Of a stretch of 64,000 bases of DNA, positions 1 to 8,782 are shown one piece after another. This DNA is from CAVSPO01 sp963730005 (lineage in GTDB: Bacteria; Actinomycetota; Actinomycetes; Propionibacteriales; Propionibacteriaceae). The notes under the pieces are model-generated. The model searched no databases. It was not told the DNA's origin and was given only the letters and a program-made list of their open reading frames with translations. The position numbers and the translations under genes are program-made. The stretch lies in NCBI GenBank assembly GCA_963730005.1, contig CAVSPO010000014.1:124001-188000 (forward strand), read 5' to 3'. Every line of letters begins with the position of its first letter. The stretch's first letter is position 1.

Positions 1-1
1 C

Positions 2-511
2 CACGAGGTCGGCAAGTCCCTCGTCGACGAGGCCAACATCGAAACCTGCAAGGGGTACCTGGAGGCCGCCAAGGCCGCCGGCAAGCAGGTTCTGCTGCCG
101 GTTGACCAGCGGGTCGCCAAGGACGTCGACTTCGGCGCCCACACGGTTTCCGAGGTCACCGTCGTCGCCAGCGACGCAATCCCGGCCGACCAGCAGGGCC
201 TGGACATCGGTCCGCAGACCGAGAAACTCTTCGCCGACACCATCAGGAACGCCAGCAGCGTCTTCTGGAACGGCCCGATGGGCGTCTTCGAGATCGAGGC
301 GCTGTCGTCGGGCACCCGGGCGGTGGCCAAGGCGCTGACTGAGGTGGACGGCCTCACTGTTGTCGGCGGCGGCGACTCCGCCGCTGCCGTGCGCGAGTTC
401 GGTTACGCAGAGAAGGACTTCGGTCACATCAGCACCGGCGGTGGCGCCTCCCTCGAGTACATGGAAGGCAAGCAGCTTCCGGGTCTCTCGGTTCTGGAGG
501 GCGACAAGTGA
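2..511 (+). CDS. pgk: Phosphoglycerate kinase, C-terminal part (cut by window edge)
   Basis: This enzyme transfers the phosphate of 1,3-bisphosphoglycerate to ADP in cytoplasmic glycolysis. Only the last 169 residues lie in the window; the reading frame opens at base 2 without a start. The C-terminal nucleotide-binding domain is recognisable from 'WNGPMGVFE', the glycine-rich 'VVGGGDSAAAV' and the terminal 'STGGGASLEY' that closes over the nucleotide. The stop TGA (509-511) overlaps the GTG start of tpiA, so the two are translationally coupled, the usual gap-pgk-tpiA order. The gap gene would be expected just left of the window. Confidence 0.97.
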   Translation, partial: HEVGKSLVDEANIETCKGYLEAAKAAGKQVLLPVDQRVAKDVDFGAHTVSEVTVVASDAIPADQQGLDIGPQTEKLFADTIRNASSVFWNGPMGVFEIEALSSGTRAVAKALTEVDGLTVVGGGDSAAAVREFGYAEKDFGHISTGGGASLEYMEGKQLPGLSVLEGDK

Positions 512-1302
512 CCAGGCGGCCGATGATCGCAGGCAACTGGAAGATGAACCTCAACCATGTTGAGGCCGTCGCTCTGGTGCAGAAGCTCGCCTGGAATCTC
601 GCGGACCACGATTGGGACCCCGAGAAGTCAGAGTGCGTGGTGTTCCCGCCTTTCACTGATCTGCGCACCGTGCAGACGCTGGTGGAGGGCGACGAACTGG
701 GGATCAGCTACGGTGCCCAGGACCTCTCGCAGCACGACAACGGCGCCTTCACCGGCGACGTGTCGGGGGACATGCTGGTCAAGCTTGGCTGCAAGTATGT
801 GATCATCGGTCACAGCGAGCGCCGGCAGTATCATCTGGAGTCCGACTACGTCGTGCACAGCAAGGTCCGGAAGGCGTTGGCCAAGGGGCTGCGTCCGGTG
901 CTGTGTGTCGGCGAGGGTCTGGAGGTTCGGGAGCAGGGCGGGGCAGTCTCGTACTGCCTCGATCAGGTCCGTGCGGCACTGCTGGACATCCCGGTCGAGG
1001 ACGCCCGCAACGTGGTCGTTGCCTACGAGCCCATCTGGGCCATCGGCACCGGCCAGGTGGCGACCCCGGAGGACGCGCAAGAGGTCTGCGGGGCCATTCG
1101 TGAGCAGCTGCGTCGTAGCTACGGCGATGTCGCCGACAACGAGATTCGCGTGCTTTACGGCGGATCGGTGAAGTCGACGACCATCGCGGAGCTGATGTCC
1201 AAGCCGGACGTGGACGGCGCGTTGGTGGGCGGGGCCAGCCTCGATGCCAACGAGTTCGCAGCCATCACCCGCTTCTACGCACTGCCGCAAATCCGTCAGT
1301 GA
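508..1302 (+). CDS. tpiA: Triose-phosphate isomerase
   Basis: This enzyme interconverts dihydroxyacetone phosphate and glyceraldehyde 3-phosphate. The protein has 264 residues, slightly longer than the usual 250. The catalytic residues are visible: Lys12 in 'NWKMN', His102 in 'GHSERR' and Glu174 in 'AYEPIWAIGTG', the last running into flexible loop 6. The phosphate-binding 'LYGGSV' is near the C-terminus. The GTG start at 508 overlaps the pgk stop (GTGA), giving coupled translation. A doubled palindrome follows at 1324-1366, between this gene and secG. Confidence 0.98.
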   Translation: MTRRPMIAGNWKMNLNHVEAVALVQKLAWNLADHDWDPEKSECVVFPPFTDLRTVQTLVEGDELGISYGAQDLSQHDNGAFTGDVSGDMLVKLGCKYVIIGHSERRQYHLESDYVVHSKVRKALAKGLRPVLCVGEGLEVREQGGAVSYCLDQVRAALLDIPVEDARNVVVAYEPIWAIGTGQVATPEDAQEVCGAIREQLRRSYGDVADNEIRVLYGGSVKSTTIAELMSKPDVDGALVGGASLDANEFAAITRFYALPQIRQ

Positions 1303-1323
1303 CCCTTTGCTCTGACCCTGATC

Positions 1324-1366
1324 ACAGTGGATCCACGCCCGGCCGGTCCGGATGTGGATCCACTGT
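1324..1366. repeat. Two copies of a palindromic 10-mer forming a 13-bp inverted repeat
   Basis: The arms at 1324-1336 and 1354-1366 are exact reverse complements (13 bp, 17-nt spacer). Each arm also contains the 10-bp perfect palindrome GTGGATCCAC, at 1327-1336 and 1354-1363, 27 bp apart. The element lies after tpiA and overlaps the region where the -35 of the secG promoter should be. It could be a tpiA transcript hairpin (there is no T-tract after it) or a pair of operator sites for a dimeric regulator. Confidence 0.6.
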
Positions 1367-1376
1367 TTCAGTCAGT

Positions 1377-1382
1377 TAGGAT
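1377..1382 (+). promoter_or_regulatory. Leaderless -10 box of secG
   Basis: TAGGAT is followed by 7 nt and then GTG at 1390. No ribosome site precedes that GTG. No clear -35 is visible; the palindrome pair at 1324-1366 occupies that position. Confidence 0.5.
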
Positions 1383-1389
1383 GGCAGAC

Positions 1390-1653
1390 GTGCTGTTGAC
1401 TCCCTTGATGACCTGGCCCGTGCTCACCCTGTCCGTCGTCCTCGTCGTCCTGAGTTTGATCCTGACTGGCTTCATCCTGCTCCACAAGGGACGTGGGGGT
1501 GGTCTGTCAGACCTGTTCGGCGGTGGCATGACCACTGGTCTGAGCGGCACGTCGGTTGCCGAACGCAATCTCGACCGGCTGACCATCATCGTAGGAATGC
1601 TGTGGGTTGCCTGCATTCTCGGGCTCAATGTGCTGTATCGCTTCGGCAGTTGA
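1390..1653 (+). CDS. secG: Preprotein translocase subunit SecG
   Basis: This is the small membrane subunit of the SecYEG protein-export channel. The protein has 87 residues from GTG 1390, with two hydrophobic segments (about residues 9-29 and 60-80) flanking the conserved basic and glycine-rich 'LLHKGRGGGLSDLFGGG' cytoplasmic loop typical of SecG. The ATG at 1381 is possible, but it overlaps a -10 hexamer (TAGGAT) and has no ribosome site, so the leaderless GTG 1390 is preferred. Its place after pgk-tpiA is the usual one in Gram-positive bacteria. Confidence 0.92.
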   Translation: MLLTPLMTWPVLTLSVVLVVLSLILTGFILLHKGRGGGLSDLFGGGMTTGLSGTSVAERNLDRLTIIVGMLWVACILGLNVLYRFGS

Positions 1654-1702
1654 CCCCCTGGCAGCCCCCATCCATCATTTGATTTCTTGCTAGGAGTTTG
1701 TT

Positions 1703-2059
1703 GTGTCAGGTGGCAGTGCCATTCGTGGTAGTCGTGTCGGTGCCGGTCCGTCCGGGGAGAGCGAGCGCGGGGAGGTGGCTCCGCGGGTGCACGCCACCTA
1801 CTACTGCCTGCATGGTCACGTCACCAAGCCCGCCTTCGCCTCTGACGTTGAGGTGCCCGAGCAGTGGGAATGCCCCCGTTGTGGGTTGCCGGCCAGCTGC
1901 GACCAGGACAACCCCCCGGCGCAGCCCAAGACGCACCCTTACAAGACACACCTGGCGTATGTCAAGGAGCGTCGCAGCGACAAGGAAGCTTCGTTGATCC
2001 TCGCCGAGGCCCTGCAGACGCTGCGCGCACGGCGTGAAGATGGAGAGGTCATCTACTGA
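1703..2059 (+). CDS. rbpA: RNA polymerase-binding protein RbpA
   Basis: RbpA binds the actinobacterial RNA polymerase with the housekeeping sigma factor and stabilises open promoter complexes. The protein has 118 residues. A disordered basic N-terminus is followed by the RbpA core with 'YYCLHGHVTKPAF', 'WECPRCGLPA' and the C-terminal sigma-interacting helix 'ILAEALQTLRARRE'. The GTG start at 1703 has an AGGAG at 1692-1696. It ends convergently with pgl. The family is restricted to Actinobacteria, so this gene is a good lineage marker. Confidence 0.96.
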   Translation: MSGGSAIRGSRVGAGPSGESERGEVAPRVHATYYCLHGHVTKPAFASDVEVPEQWECPRCGLPASCDQDNPPAQPKTHPYKTHLAYVKERRSDKEASLILAEALQTLRARREDGEVIY

Positions 2060-2108
2060 GGTCCTGACCTGCGTCAGTGGGCCAGACAGACCACGGCTGG
2101 CAGCCAGG

Positions 2109-2852
2109 TCACAGCCAGCAACGGTGACTGGGCAGCAAGCTACCCGCCGCCTCGTCGACGAACCAGACGGTACGGTCGACGCCGTGAACGTGAGCGGCAG
2201 GCAAGGACTCGTCACCTGCCAGCACGCGAGTCAGGACTTCTGCCTTTTCCCGACCGCTCACCAGGAACCAGATCTGGCGGGAACGGTTGAAGGCGTTGAA
2301 GGTGAGGGTGACCCGCTCAGGCGGTGGCACCGGAGCATCGTCGACACCGATCGCCAGCAGGCTGGTGCCGGCCTGGGCTCGGAAACTCGGGTGGTCAGGA
2401 AAGATTGCCCCGACATGACCGTCTGCGCCCAGGCCCAGCAGGCAGATGTCGAAGACGGTGTCACCCAGCTCGCTGGCGTAGGCGAAAGCCGCTTCATCCG
2501 CGTCGGCGTTGCCTGAATTCGGCGGCATCGGGTGGGTCTTGGCGGGCACGATCTTCATGCTTCGCCCCAGCAGGCTGAGCGTGCGGGTGGCGTTCCTCAG
2601 CGGGTCCGCGGTGGGCACGAACCGTTCGGAGCCCCACCACAGGCTGATCCGGGTGGGGTCGAGGGCAGACTCGGCAGCCTGAGCCGAGAGCGCGGCGTAG
2701 ACGTCGTTGGCCGTGTGCCCGCCGGCCAGGCAGAGTTGCGCGTCGGAATCGCTATCGTGCTGGACCCGGCACAACTCCGCCAACATGGCGGCCGCAGCAC
2801 CGTCAGCCAGATCGTGGGGCCGGTCATAGCGCCGGATCCGGGTGAGGCTCAT
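2109..2852 (-). CDS. pgl: 6-phosphogluconolactonase
   Basis: This enzyme hydrolyses 6-phosphogluconolactone, the second step of the oxidative pentose phosphate pathway. The protein has 247 residues, normal for the DevB/Pgl type. Seen are the substrate-loop motif 'LAGGHTANDVY' and the family signature 'LGLGADGHVGAIFP'. It is the last gene of a four-gene minus-strand operon; its ATG overlaps the opcA stop by 4 nt (2849-2852). It converges with rbpA across a 49-nt gap. Confidence 0.95.
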   Translation of the reverse strand: MSLTRIRRYDRPHDLADGAAAAMLAELCRVQHDSDSDAQLCLAGGHTANDVYAALSAQAAESALDPTRISLWWGSERFVPTADPLRNATRTLSLLGRSMKIVPAKTHPMPPNSGNADADEAAFAYASELGDTVFDICLLGLGADGHVGAIFPDHPSFRAQAGTSLLAIGVDDAPVPPPERVTLTFNAFNRSRQIWFLVSGREKAEVLTRVLAGDESLPAAHVHGVDRTVWFVDEAAGSLLPSHRCWL

Positions 2853-3787
2853 GAGATCTTCCCCTCGCGCTCGAATCGCTCCAACAGTACTTTGACAACG
2901 GTGTCGAAGACCGGGTCACTGTGCAGCCGGGCGAGTTCCTCCTGCAGTAGCTGGTTTCGTGAACGGAAGGGCAGGGCGACCACGCGGGTGGGCTGCCCGG
3001 GGATGTCCAGGCAGGCTTCCTCACCGCTGTGCGAGAGCACCACCGAGCTGCCGTCAGCCAGCGTCAGCGTGATGCGGATGGTGCCAATGATCTCCTCACG
3101 CACCAGTGGCACAGAAAAGCAGAGACGTGATTCCAGCCAGGCGGCCATCATGTAGGCCGGCACACTCCTGCTGCCCGCCTGCACCTCCGCGGCGATGACG
3201 GGCAGGCGGACCTGGTCAAGCGCACTCACCAGCAGCGCCCGCCACGACGTGATGCGAGCCCAGGACAGGTCGGTCGCGCCCGGCTGGTGGCAGCGGGCCC
3301 GCTCCAGCACGGCGCGGAGCGGTTGATGGGCGCCGGCCACGTCGGTGATGCGCCGGCTGCCGAGCTGGCCGATCTCGTCCCTCGCGCAGTCGCGTGGGGA
3401 GGCTCCTGGCCACCAGACCACCACCGGAAGGTCAGGCAGGGCCAACGGCACCAGCACGGACGCTGGATGCGAATTCACTGCCCCCGACATGCGCAAGGTG
3501 ACGATGTTGCCCGGGACGTCATCGTCGAACCGGATCTCTGCGTCCAGCCGGTCGATGGTCTTGTCCTTCTCACGCACCGCGACCAGGATCCGGATCGGGT
3601 GCTCACGCCCAGCGCCGATGGCCGCCTCCAACGCTTCCGCGTAGTCCCTCGCAGAACAGGCGATGATCAGGGTGAACACCAGACCGCCGGAGCCGCTTCG
3701 CGGTTGTCTCATGAGCGTGGCGTAGATCGCTGCTGCGTCGGTGTCCTCCATCGCGATGATGGTTTCGCGGTCGCCGCCAACACTCAT
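2849..3787 (-). CDS. opcA: Glucose-6-phosphate dehydrogenase assembly protein OpcA
   Basis: OpcA is needed for assembly or activity of glucose-6-phosphate dehydrogenase in actinobacteria and cyanobacteria. The protein has 312 residues. The conserved core 'VVVWWPGASP' followed by 'LGSRRITD' is present. It is soluble, with no signal peptide. Its start overlaps the zwf stop by 4 nt and its stop overlaps the pgl start, so zwf, opcA and pgl are coupled. No catalytic function of its own is known. Confidence 0.95.
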   Translation of the reverse strand: MSVGGDRETIIAMEDTDAAAIYATLMRQPRSGSGGLVFTLIIACSARDYAEALEAAIGAGREHPIRILVAVREKDKTIDRLDAEIRFDDDVPGNIVTLRMSGAVNSHPASVLVPLALPDLPVVVWWPGASPRDCARDEIGQLGSRRITDVAGAHQPLRAVLERARCHQPGATDLSWARITSWRALLVSALDQVRLPVIAAEVQAGSRSVPAYMMAAWLESRLCFSVPLVREEIIGTIRITLTLADGSSVVLSHSGEEACLDIPGQPTRVVALPFRSRNQLLQEELARLHSDPVFDTVVKVLLERFEREGKIS

Positions 3788-5316
3788 GGCCGCCTCCAGG
3801 TGAATCCGTCACGCTGGATCATGGCGTCGCCGGACGCAGGCCCCCAGGTTCCTGCCGGGTATTGCTGTGGGGGCGGCGCCTCGTCGGCCCAGTAGTTGAG
3901 CACGGGGTCGAGGAGGATCCAGGACAGCTCCACTTCTCGTTGCTGCGGGAACAGCGGCGCGTCGCCGATCAGCATGTCGAAGATCAACCGCTCGTAAGCC
4001 TCGGGGCTCGACACGGTGAAAGAGCCGCGATAACCGAAATCCATGCTCACCTGACGGATCTCCATCTGGGAGGCGGGCACCTTGGAGCCGAAGTGCATCG
4101 AGATGCCCTCCTGCGGTTGGATCCTCAGCACCAGGGCATTGGTGCCCAGGTCCTCGGTCTGGAACCGGCTGAACGGCAGGTGCGGGGCCGGCCTGAACCC
4201 CAGGGCGATCTCGGTGACACGCCGGGGGGCGCGCTTGGTGGTGCGCAGGTAGAACGGGACGCCGGCCCAGCGGCGGTTGTCGATGTCGACGCGCAGCGCG
4301 GCGTAGGTTTCGGTGCGGGAGTCGGGGGAGACCCCTTCCTCCTGCAGATAGCCGGGGACCCGGCGGCCCCCCTGGTAGCCCTCGGCGTACTGGCCGTTGG
4401 CGGTGTGCGCTGCGAAGTCCGAGGCGGCCCGAGCGGCGCTGAGCACTTTGACTTTTTCGTCGCGCAGATTGCCGGCGTCGAAGCTGTTCGGCTCCTCCAT
4501 CGCTGTCAGTGCCATCAGCTGCAGGAGATGATTCTGGATCACGTCGCGGGCGGCGCCGATGCCGTCGTAGTACCCCGCCCGGCCACCCACTCCGATGTCC
4601 TCGTTCATGGTGATCTGCACGTTCGAGACGTACCTGTTGTTCCAGAGGGGTTCGAACATCTGGTTGGCGAACCGAAAGGCCAGCAGGTTCTGCACCGTCT
4701 CCTTGCCGAGGTAGTGGTCGATGCGAAACACCGACTCCGGTGGAAAGGCGCGCGTCACCTCGGCGTCCAGCAGTTGGGCCGAGGCGAGATCATGACCGAA
4801 CGGTTTCTCGATGACCACGCGCTTCCACCCGGTGTCCTGATCGGTGAGGCCATGGTCGTTGAGCTGATCGATGATCACCCCGAAGCTGCGCGGCGGTACC
4901 GACAGGTAATAGGCGTGGTTGTGGCCGGTGTTGCGTTCCCTGTCGAGCTGGTCGAGGGTTTCGGCTAGCCGCTCGAAAGCAGCACCGTCATCGAAGCTGC
5001 CCGGCACGAAACGGATGCCTTCAGCCAGCGTCTTCCAGCTGGCCTGATTGAAAGGCGTCCGAGCACGCTCGCGCACTGACTCCTCCACGAACGAGGCGAA
5101 GTCCTGGTCCGTCCAGTCACGGCGAGCGAAGCCGACCAGGCTGAAACCGGGGGGCAGCATCCCCCGGTTGGCCAGGTCGTACACGGCGGGCAGTAGTTTC
5201 TTTCGCCCAAGGTCGCCGGTGACACCAAAGAACACCAGGGCGCACGGGCCCGCGATGTGGGGCAGTCGCCTGTCCCGTGGGTCGACCAGCGGATTGACCC
5301 ACTGCTGCTTGAGCAC
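3784..5316 (-). CDS. zwf: Glucose-6-phosphate 1-dehydrogenase
   Basis: This enzyme oxidises glucose 6-phosphate with NADP, starting the oxidative pentose phosphate pathway. The protein has 510 residues, the family norm. The nucleotide-binding 'GVTGDLGRKKLLPA' is near the N-terminus and the substrate-site signature 'RIDHYLGKETVQN' is in the middle. The GTG start at 5316 is preceded on the minus strand by TAGGAG at suitable spacing. It is co-transcribed with tal upstream (40-nt gap) and opcA-pgl downstream. A tkt gene, often beside tal, is absent here. Confidence 0.97.
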   Translation of the reverse strand: MLKQQWVNPLVDPRDRRLPHIAGPCALVFFGVTGDLGRKKLLPAVYDLANRGMLPPGFSLVGFARRDWTDQDFASFVEESVRERARTPFNQASWKTLAEGIRFVPGSFDDGAAFERLAETLDQLDRERNTGHNHAYYLSVPPRSFGVIIDQLNDHGLTDQDTGWKRVVIEKPFGHDLASAQLLDAEVTRAFPPESVFRIDHYLGKETVQNLLAFRFANQMFEPLWNNRYVSNVQITMNEDIGVGGRAGYYDGIGAARDVIQNHLLQLMALTAMEEPNSFDAGNLRDEKVKVLSAARAASDFAAHTANGQYAEGYQGGRRVPGYLQEEGVSPDSRTETYAALRVDIDNRRWAGVPFYLRTTKRAPRRVTEIALGFRPAPHLPFSRFQTEDLGTNALVLRIQPQEGISMHFGSKVPASQMEIRQVSMDFGYRGSFTVSSPEAYERLIFDMLIGDAPLFPQQREVELSWILLDPVLNYWADEAPPPQQYPAGTWGPASGDAMIQRDGFTWRRP

Positions 5317-5356
5317 GCGCCCGCTCCTAGGTTAGGTGTGACTGGACGTCTCGCGA

Positions 5357-6454
5357 TCAGGACTTCGCGAGAGCGCCCTTGACGGCGTCGATCAGGTCGC
5401 CCCAGCTCACCACGAACTTGTCGACCGCCTCGTCCTCCAGGACCTTGAAGACGTCGTCCAGGTCGATACCGACCGCCGCCAGGTCGGCGAAGACCTGAGC
5501 CGCATCAGCGAGGTTGGGGGTGATCGTGTCACCGGAGAACTCGCCATGATCGGCGCACGCCGCCATGGTCTTCTCGGGCATGGTGTTGACGCAGGGCTTC
5601 GCGACCAGCTCGGCAACATAGAGGGTGTCAGGGTAGGCGGGGTTCTTGGTGCCGGTGGACGCCCACAACGGACGCTGCAGGTTGGCGCCCTTGGCTTCCA
5701 GGGCCTTGAACCGGTCGGAGGCGAAGACCTTCTGGAACTCCGCGAAAGCCAGGCGACCGTTGGCGACAGCGGCCTTGCCCTGCAGGGCCTTGGCCTGGTC
5801 GGTGCCGATGGCGTCCAGGCGGGCGTCGATCTCGCTGTCCACGCGGCTGATGAAGAACGAAGCGACCGAATGGATCTTGGAGAGATCCTTGCCGGCGGCG
5901 GCTGCATCCTCCAGGCCTGCCAGGTAAGCAGCCATCACCTCGCGGTAGCGCTCGAGCGAGAAGATCAGGGTGACGTTGACGCTGATGCCGTTGGCGATCG
6001 TGCGACGGATGGCCGGCAGGCCTTCAACGGTGGCCGGGATCTTGATCAGCACGTTTTCCTGGTCGACCAGCTCATACAACTCGACTGCCTGCTGGACGGT
6101 GGCGTCGGTCTCGCGAGCGAGGGTGGGGGCGACCTCGATCGACACGCGGCCGTCGTAGCCGTTGGAGGCGTCGTAGCTGGGCCTGAAGATCCGGCAGGCG
6201 TCCTTGACGTCGTAGCTCATCAGCTGCGGGATGGCTTCCTCGACGGCGGTCTGCTTGAGCGCGCGCAGCTGATCGCCGTAGCGGCTCAGATCCTGGAACG
6301 CGGCGGCGAAAATGGTGGGGTTGGTGGTGACACCGGTCACTGACCACTCGTCGATCAGGTTCTGCAGGTTGCCGCTCTCGATGCGTTCGCGGGTCAGATC
6401 GTCGAGCCAGATGGAGATGCCTGCGTCGTGCAGTGCCTTGAGCCGTTCGTTCAC
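5357..6454 (-). CDS. tal: Transaldolase
   Basis: This enzyme transfers a dihydroxyacetone unit between sugar phosphates in the non-oxidative pentose phosphate pathway. The protein has 365 residues and belongs to the long actinobacterial type. The Schiff-base lysine lies in 'NVLIKIPATVEG'; 'GVTTNPTIF' marks the first barrel strands. The GTG start at 6454 has AGGAGG just upstream. It leads the tal-zwf-opcA-pgl operon, so carbon flux genes of both pathway arms are controlled together. Confidence 0.97.
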   Translation of the reverse strand: MNERLKALHDAGISIWLDDLTRERIESGNLQNLIDEWSVTGVTTNPTIFAAAFQDLSRYGDQLRALKQTAVEEAIPQLMSYDVKDACRIFRPSYDASNGYDGRVSIEVAPTLARETDATVQQAVELYELVDQENVLIKIPATVEGLPAIRRTIANGISVNVTLIFSLERYREVMAAYLAGLEDAAAAGKDLSKIHSVASFFISRVDSEIDARLDAIGTDQAKALQGKAAVANGRLAFAEFQKVFASDRFKALEAKGANLQRPLWASTGTKNPAYPDTLYVAELVAKPCVNTMPEKTMAACADHGEFSGDTITPNLADAAQVFADLAAVGIDLDDVFKVLEDEAVDKFVVSWGDLIDAVKGALAKS

Positions 6455-6495
6455 TTGATCCTCCTGGTGGGTCGGGGCGAGTCAGCCTCGCAAAC

Positions 6496-6501
6496 ACTCT
6501 A
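6496..6501 (-). promoter_or_regulatory. Probable -10 of the tal-zwf-opcA-pgl operon
   Basis: The minus strand reads TAGAGT here, about 42 nt before the tal start, leaving a short leader that holds AGGAGG. The -35 is not convincing. Confidence 0.4.
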
Positions 6502-6539
6502 GTGCTCGCCTGTACTTGCCCATGCGGCCATCAGCCAAC

Positions 6540-6570
6540 TTGCGTCTCGGCGGATTTAGGCAAGAATAAT
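6540..6570 (+). promoter_or_regulatory. Probable promoter of the suf operon
   Basis: TTGCGT at 6540-6545 and AATAAT at 6565-6570 are 19 bp apart and precede sufR by about 33 nt. AATAAT stands out in this GC-rich sequence. Autorepression by SufR is expected from the family, but I cannot point to a certain operator. Confidence 0.45.
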
Positions 6571-6602
6571 GTCATGAAATCAGCTGGGGTTGGGGGGCTG
6601 AG

Positions 6603-7367
6603 GTGGTGAACGAGCCTTTCTCCGATGACAAGGTCGAGGCAAAAGACGTCTGCGTCAACCCCGAAGATGGGGCGGAGGAGCCGGATGCCAGCACCCGTGA
6701 GCGGGTGTTGGCCTCCTTGCTGACCCATGGCGCTTCAACCGTAGCCGAGCTGGCTGAGCGGCTGGGCCTCACTTCAGCTGCCATCCGACGCCACCTGAGC
6801 GCGCTGACGGACAGCGGTCGGGTCTCCAGCGAGCCGGAACGGGTGCACGGGCAGCGTGGCCGGGGGCGACCAGCCCGCGTGTACGTCCTCACCAGGAGCG
6901 GACGCTCGCAGTTTTATCAGGGCTATGACGAACTCGCGGCCCAGGCGCTGAAAGCGCTGTTCGACGCCGCTGGGCCACAGGCTGTCGAACGCCTCGGCCA
7001 GCAACGGGTGCAAGCAGTGGCCGACGAGTACCATGCGCTGCGCGAAGCCGCTCCCGACGGGGACCCTGTCGAGGCGTTGGCCCGGGCACTGACCAGTGAC
7101 GGCTACGTCGCCAGTGTCGACGAGCTACCCACCGGCGAACAGCTGTGTCAGCGCCACTGCCCGGTGGCCGACGTCGCCGGGCTCTATCCGCAGTTGTGTG
7201 AACAAGAGACCAAAGTGTTTTCCGAGCTGCTGGGAATGCATGTCCAACGCCTCGCCACCATCGCCCACGGTGATGGGGTGTGCACCACGAACATCCCGCG
7301 GCGCACTGTCGAGGTGCAGGACTGCGGCCCCACCACCAACTCCACCCAGGAGGCCAAGAGCCGATGA
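6603..7367 (+). CDS. sufR: Iron-sulfur cluster-sensing repressor SufR
   Basis: This is a transcriptional regulator predicted to sense iron-sulfur status and repress the suf operon that follows. The protein has 254 residues. A winged-helix DNA-binding domain spans about residues 33-98, with helix-turn-helix 'STVAELAERLGLTSAAIRRH' and a basic wing 'GQRGRGRPARVYVL'. The C-terminal part holds candidate cluster ligands Cys182, Cys186, Cys199 (a C-x12-C pair with 186) and Cys227. GTG 6603 and GTG 6606 are adjacent; 'CTGAGG' before them makes 6606 equally possible. Its stop overlaps the sufB ATG. It diverges from tal. Confidence 0.9.
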   Translation: MVNEPFSDDKVEAKDVCVNPEDGAEEPDASTRERVLASLLTHGASTVAELAERLGLTSAAIRRHLSALTDSGRVSSEPERVHGQRGRGRPARVYVLTRSGRSQFYQGYDELAAQALKALFDAAGPQAVERLGQQRVQAVADEYHALREAAPDGDPVEALARALTSDGYVASVDELPTGEQLCQRHCPVADVAGLYPQLCEQETKVFSELLGMHVQRLATIAHGDGVCTTNIPRRTVEVQDCGPTTNSTQEAKSR

Positions 7368-8782
7368 CCGAGGACACTGTCACCACCAGCGAACAGCTGG
7401 GAGACCTGTCGAAGTACAAGTACGGCTGGCACGACTCCGACCTGGGCGCGACTGCCCGTCGCGGTCTGTCCGAGGATGTCGTCCGTGAGATCTCGGCACT
7501 CAAGAACGAGCCCGAATGGATGCTGGACCGCCGGCTCAAGGGCTTGGCGTTGTTCTGGAAGAAGCCCACCCCCACCTGGGGGCCTGACCTGTCGGGCATC
7601 GACTACGACGCCATCAAGTACTTCGTGCGGTCAACCGAGAAGCAGGCGACCAGTTGGGAGGACCTGCCAGAGGAGATCAAGACGACGTACGACCGGCTGG
7701 GCATTCCCGACGCCGAGAAGAAGCGGCTGGTGGCCGGCGTGGCCGCCCAGTACGAGTCCGAAGTGGTCTACCACAAGATCAGCGAGGAGCTGGAACGTCA
7801 AGGGGTCATTTTCGTCGACACCGACTCGGGGCTGCGGGAATACCCCGACCTCTTCCGGGAGTACTGGGGCACGGTGATCCCTGCTGGGGACAACAAGTTC
7901 TCGGCGCTGAACACGGCGGTGTGGTCGGGCGGCTCGTTCGTCTACGTGCCCAAGGGCGTCCATGTCCAGATTCCGCTGCAGGCCTACTTCCGGATCAACA
8001 CCGAGAACATGGGCCAGTTCGAGCGGACGCTGATCATTGCCGACGAGGGGTCCGACGTCACCTACATCGAAGGTTGCACCGCGCCCATCTACAAGACCGA
8101 CTCGCTGCACTCCGGTGTGGTCGAGATCGTCGTCAAGAAGGACGCCCACGTGCGGTACACGACGGTGCAGAACTGGTCTACCAACGTCTACAACCTGGTC
8201 ACCCAGCGGGCCACCTGTGAGGCCGGCGCCCGGATGGAGTGGGTGGACGGCAACATCGGTTCCAAGATCAACATGAAGTACCCGGCGGTTTGGTTGCTGG
8301 GGGAGCACGCCAAGGGTGAGACCCTGTCGGCGGCCTTCTCCGGGCGTGGCCAGCACCAGGACACGGGAGCCAAGATGCTGCACCTGGCGCCGCACACCTC
8401 GAGCACCATCGTCTCCAAGTCGGTGAGCCGCTCCGGTGGGCGTGCCTCGTACCGCGGTTTGGTGAAGGTCAATCCGAAGGCCCATCATTCGGTGTCGAAC
8501 GTCAGGTGCGATGCGCTGCTGGTCGACTCGATCAGCCGGTCCGACACCTATCCGTACAACGACATCCAGTGCGATGACGTCTCGATGGCCCACGAGGCCA
8601 CTGTCTCGAAAGTCAGTGAGGACCAACTCTTCTACCTGATGAGCCGCGGTCTGAAGGAGGACGAGGCGATGGCCATGATCGTGCGCGGCTTCATTGAGCC
8701 GATCGCGCGCGAGTTGCCCATGGAGTACGCCCTCGAACTCAACCGACTGATCGATCTGCAGATGGAAGGAGCGGTCGGCTGA
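7364..8782 (+). CDS. sufB: Fe-S cluster scaffold protein SufB
   Basis: SufB is the scaffold of the SufBCD complex on which iron-sulfur clusters are built. The protein has 472 residues, of normal length. Seen are the family hallmark 'VPKGVHVQIPLQAYFRIN', the beta-helix core and the C-terminal 'DEDQLFYLMSRGL'-like helix (here 'SEDQLFYLMSRGL'). ATG 7364 overlaps the sufR stop and follows CCAGGAGG. Its stop overlaps the sufD ATG (TGATG at 8780-8784). No intein is present, unlike mycobacterial SufB. Confidence 0.97.
   Translation: MTEDTVTTSEQLGDLSKYKYGWHDSDLGATARRGLSEDVVREISALKNEPEWMLDRRLKGLALFWKKPTPTWGPDLSGIDYDAIKYFVRSTEKQATSWEDLPEEIKTTYDRLGIPDAEKKRLVAGVAAQYESEVVYHKISEELERQGVIFVDTDSGLREYPDLFREYWGTVIPAGDNKFSALNTAVWSGGSFVYVPKGVHVQIPLQAYFRINTENMGQFERTLIIADEGSDVTYIEGCTAPIYKTDSLHSGVVEIVVKKDAHVRYTTVQNWSTNVYNLVTQRATCEAGARMEWVDGNIGSKINMKYPAVWLLGEHAKGETLSAAFSGRGQHQDTGAKMLHLAPHTSSTIVSKSVSRSGGRASYRGLVKVNPKAHHSVSNVRCDALLVDSISRSDTYPYNDIQCDDVSMAHEATVSKVSEDQLFYLMSRGLKEDEAMAMIVRGFIEPIARELPMEYALELNRLIDLQMEGAVG

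Noticed and set aside
1381..1383. ATG as the secG start
   Set aside because: It overlaps the TAGGAT -10 box and has no ribosome site; GTG 1390 fits the leaderless spacing.
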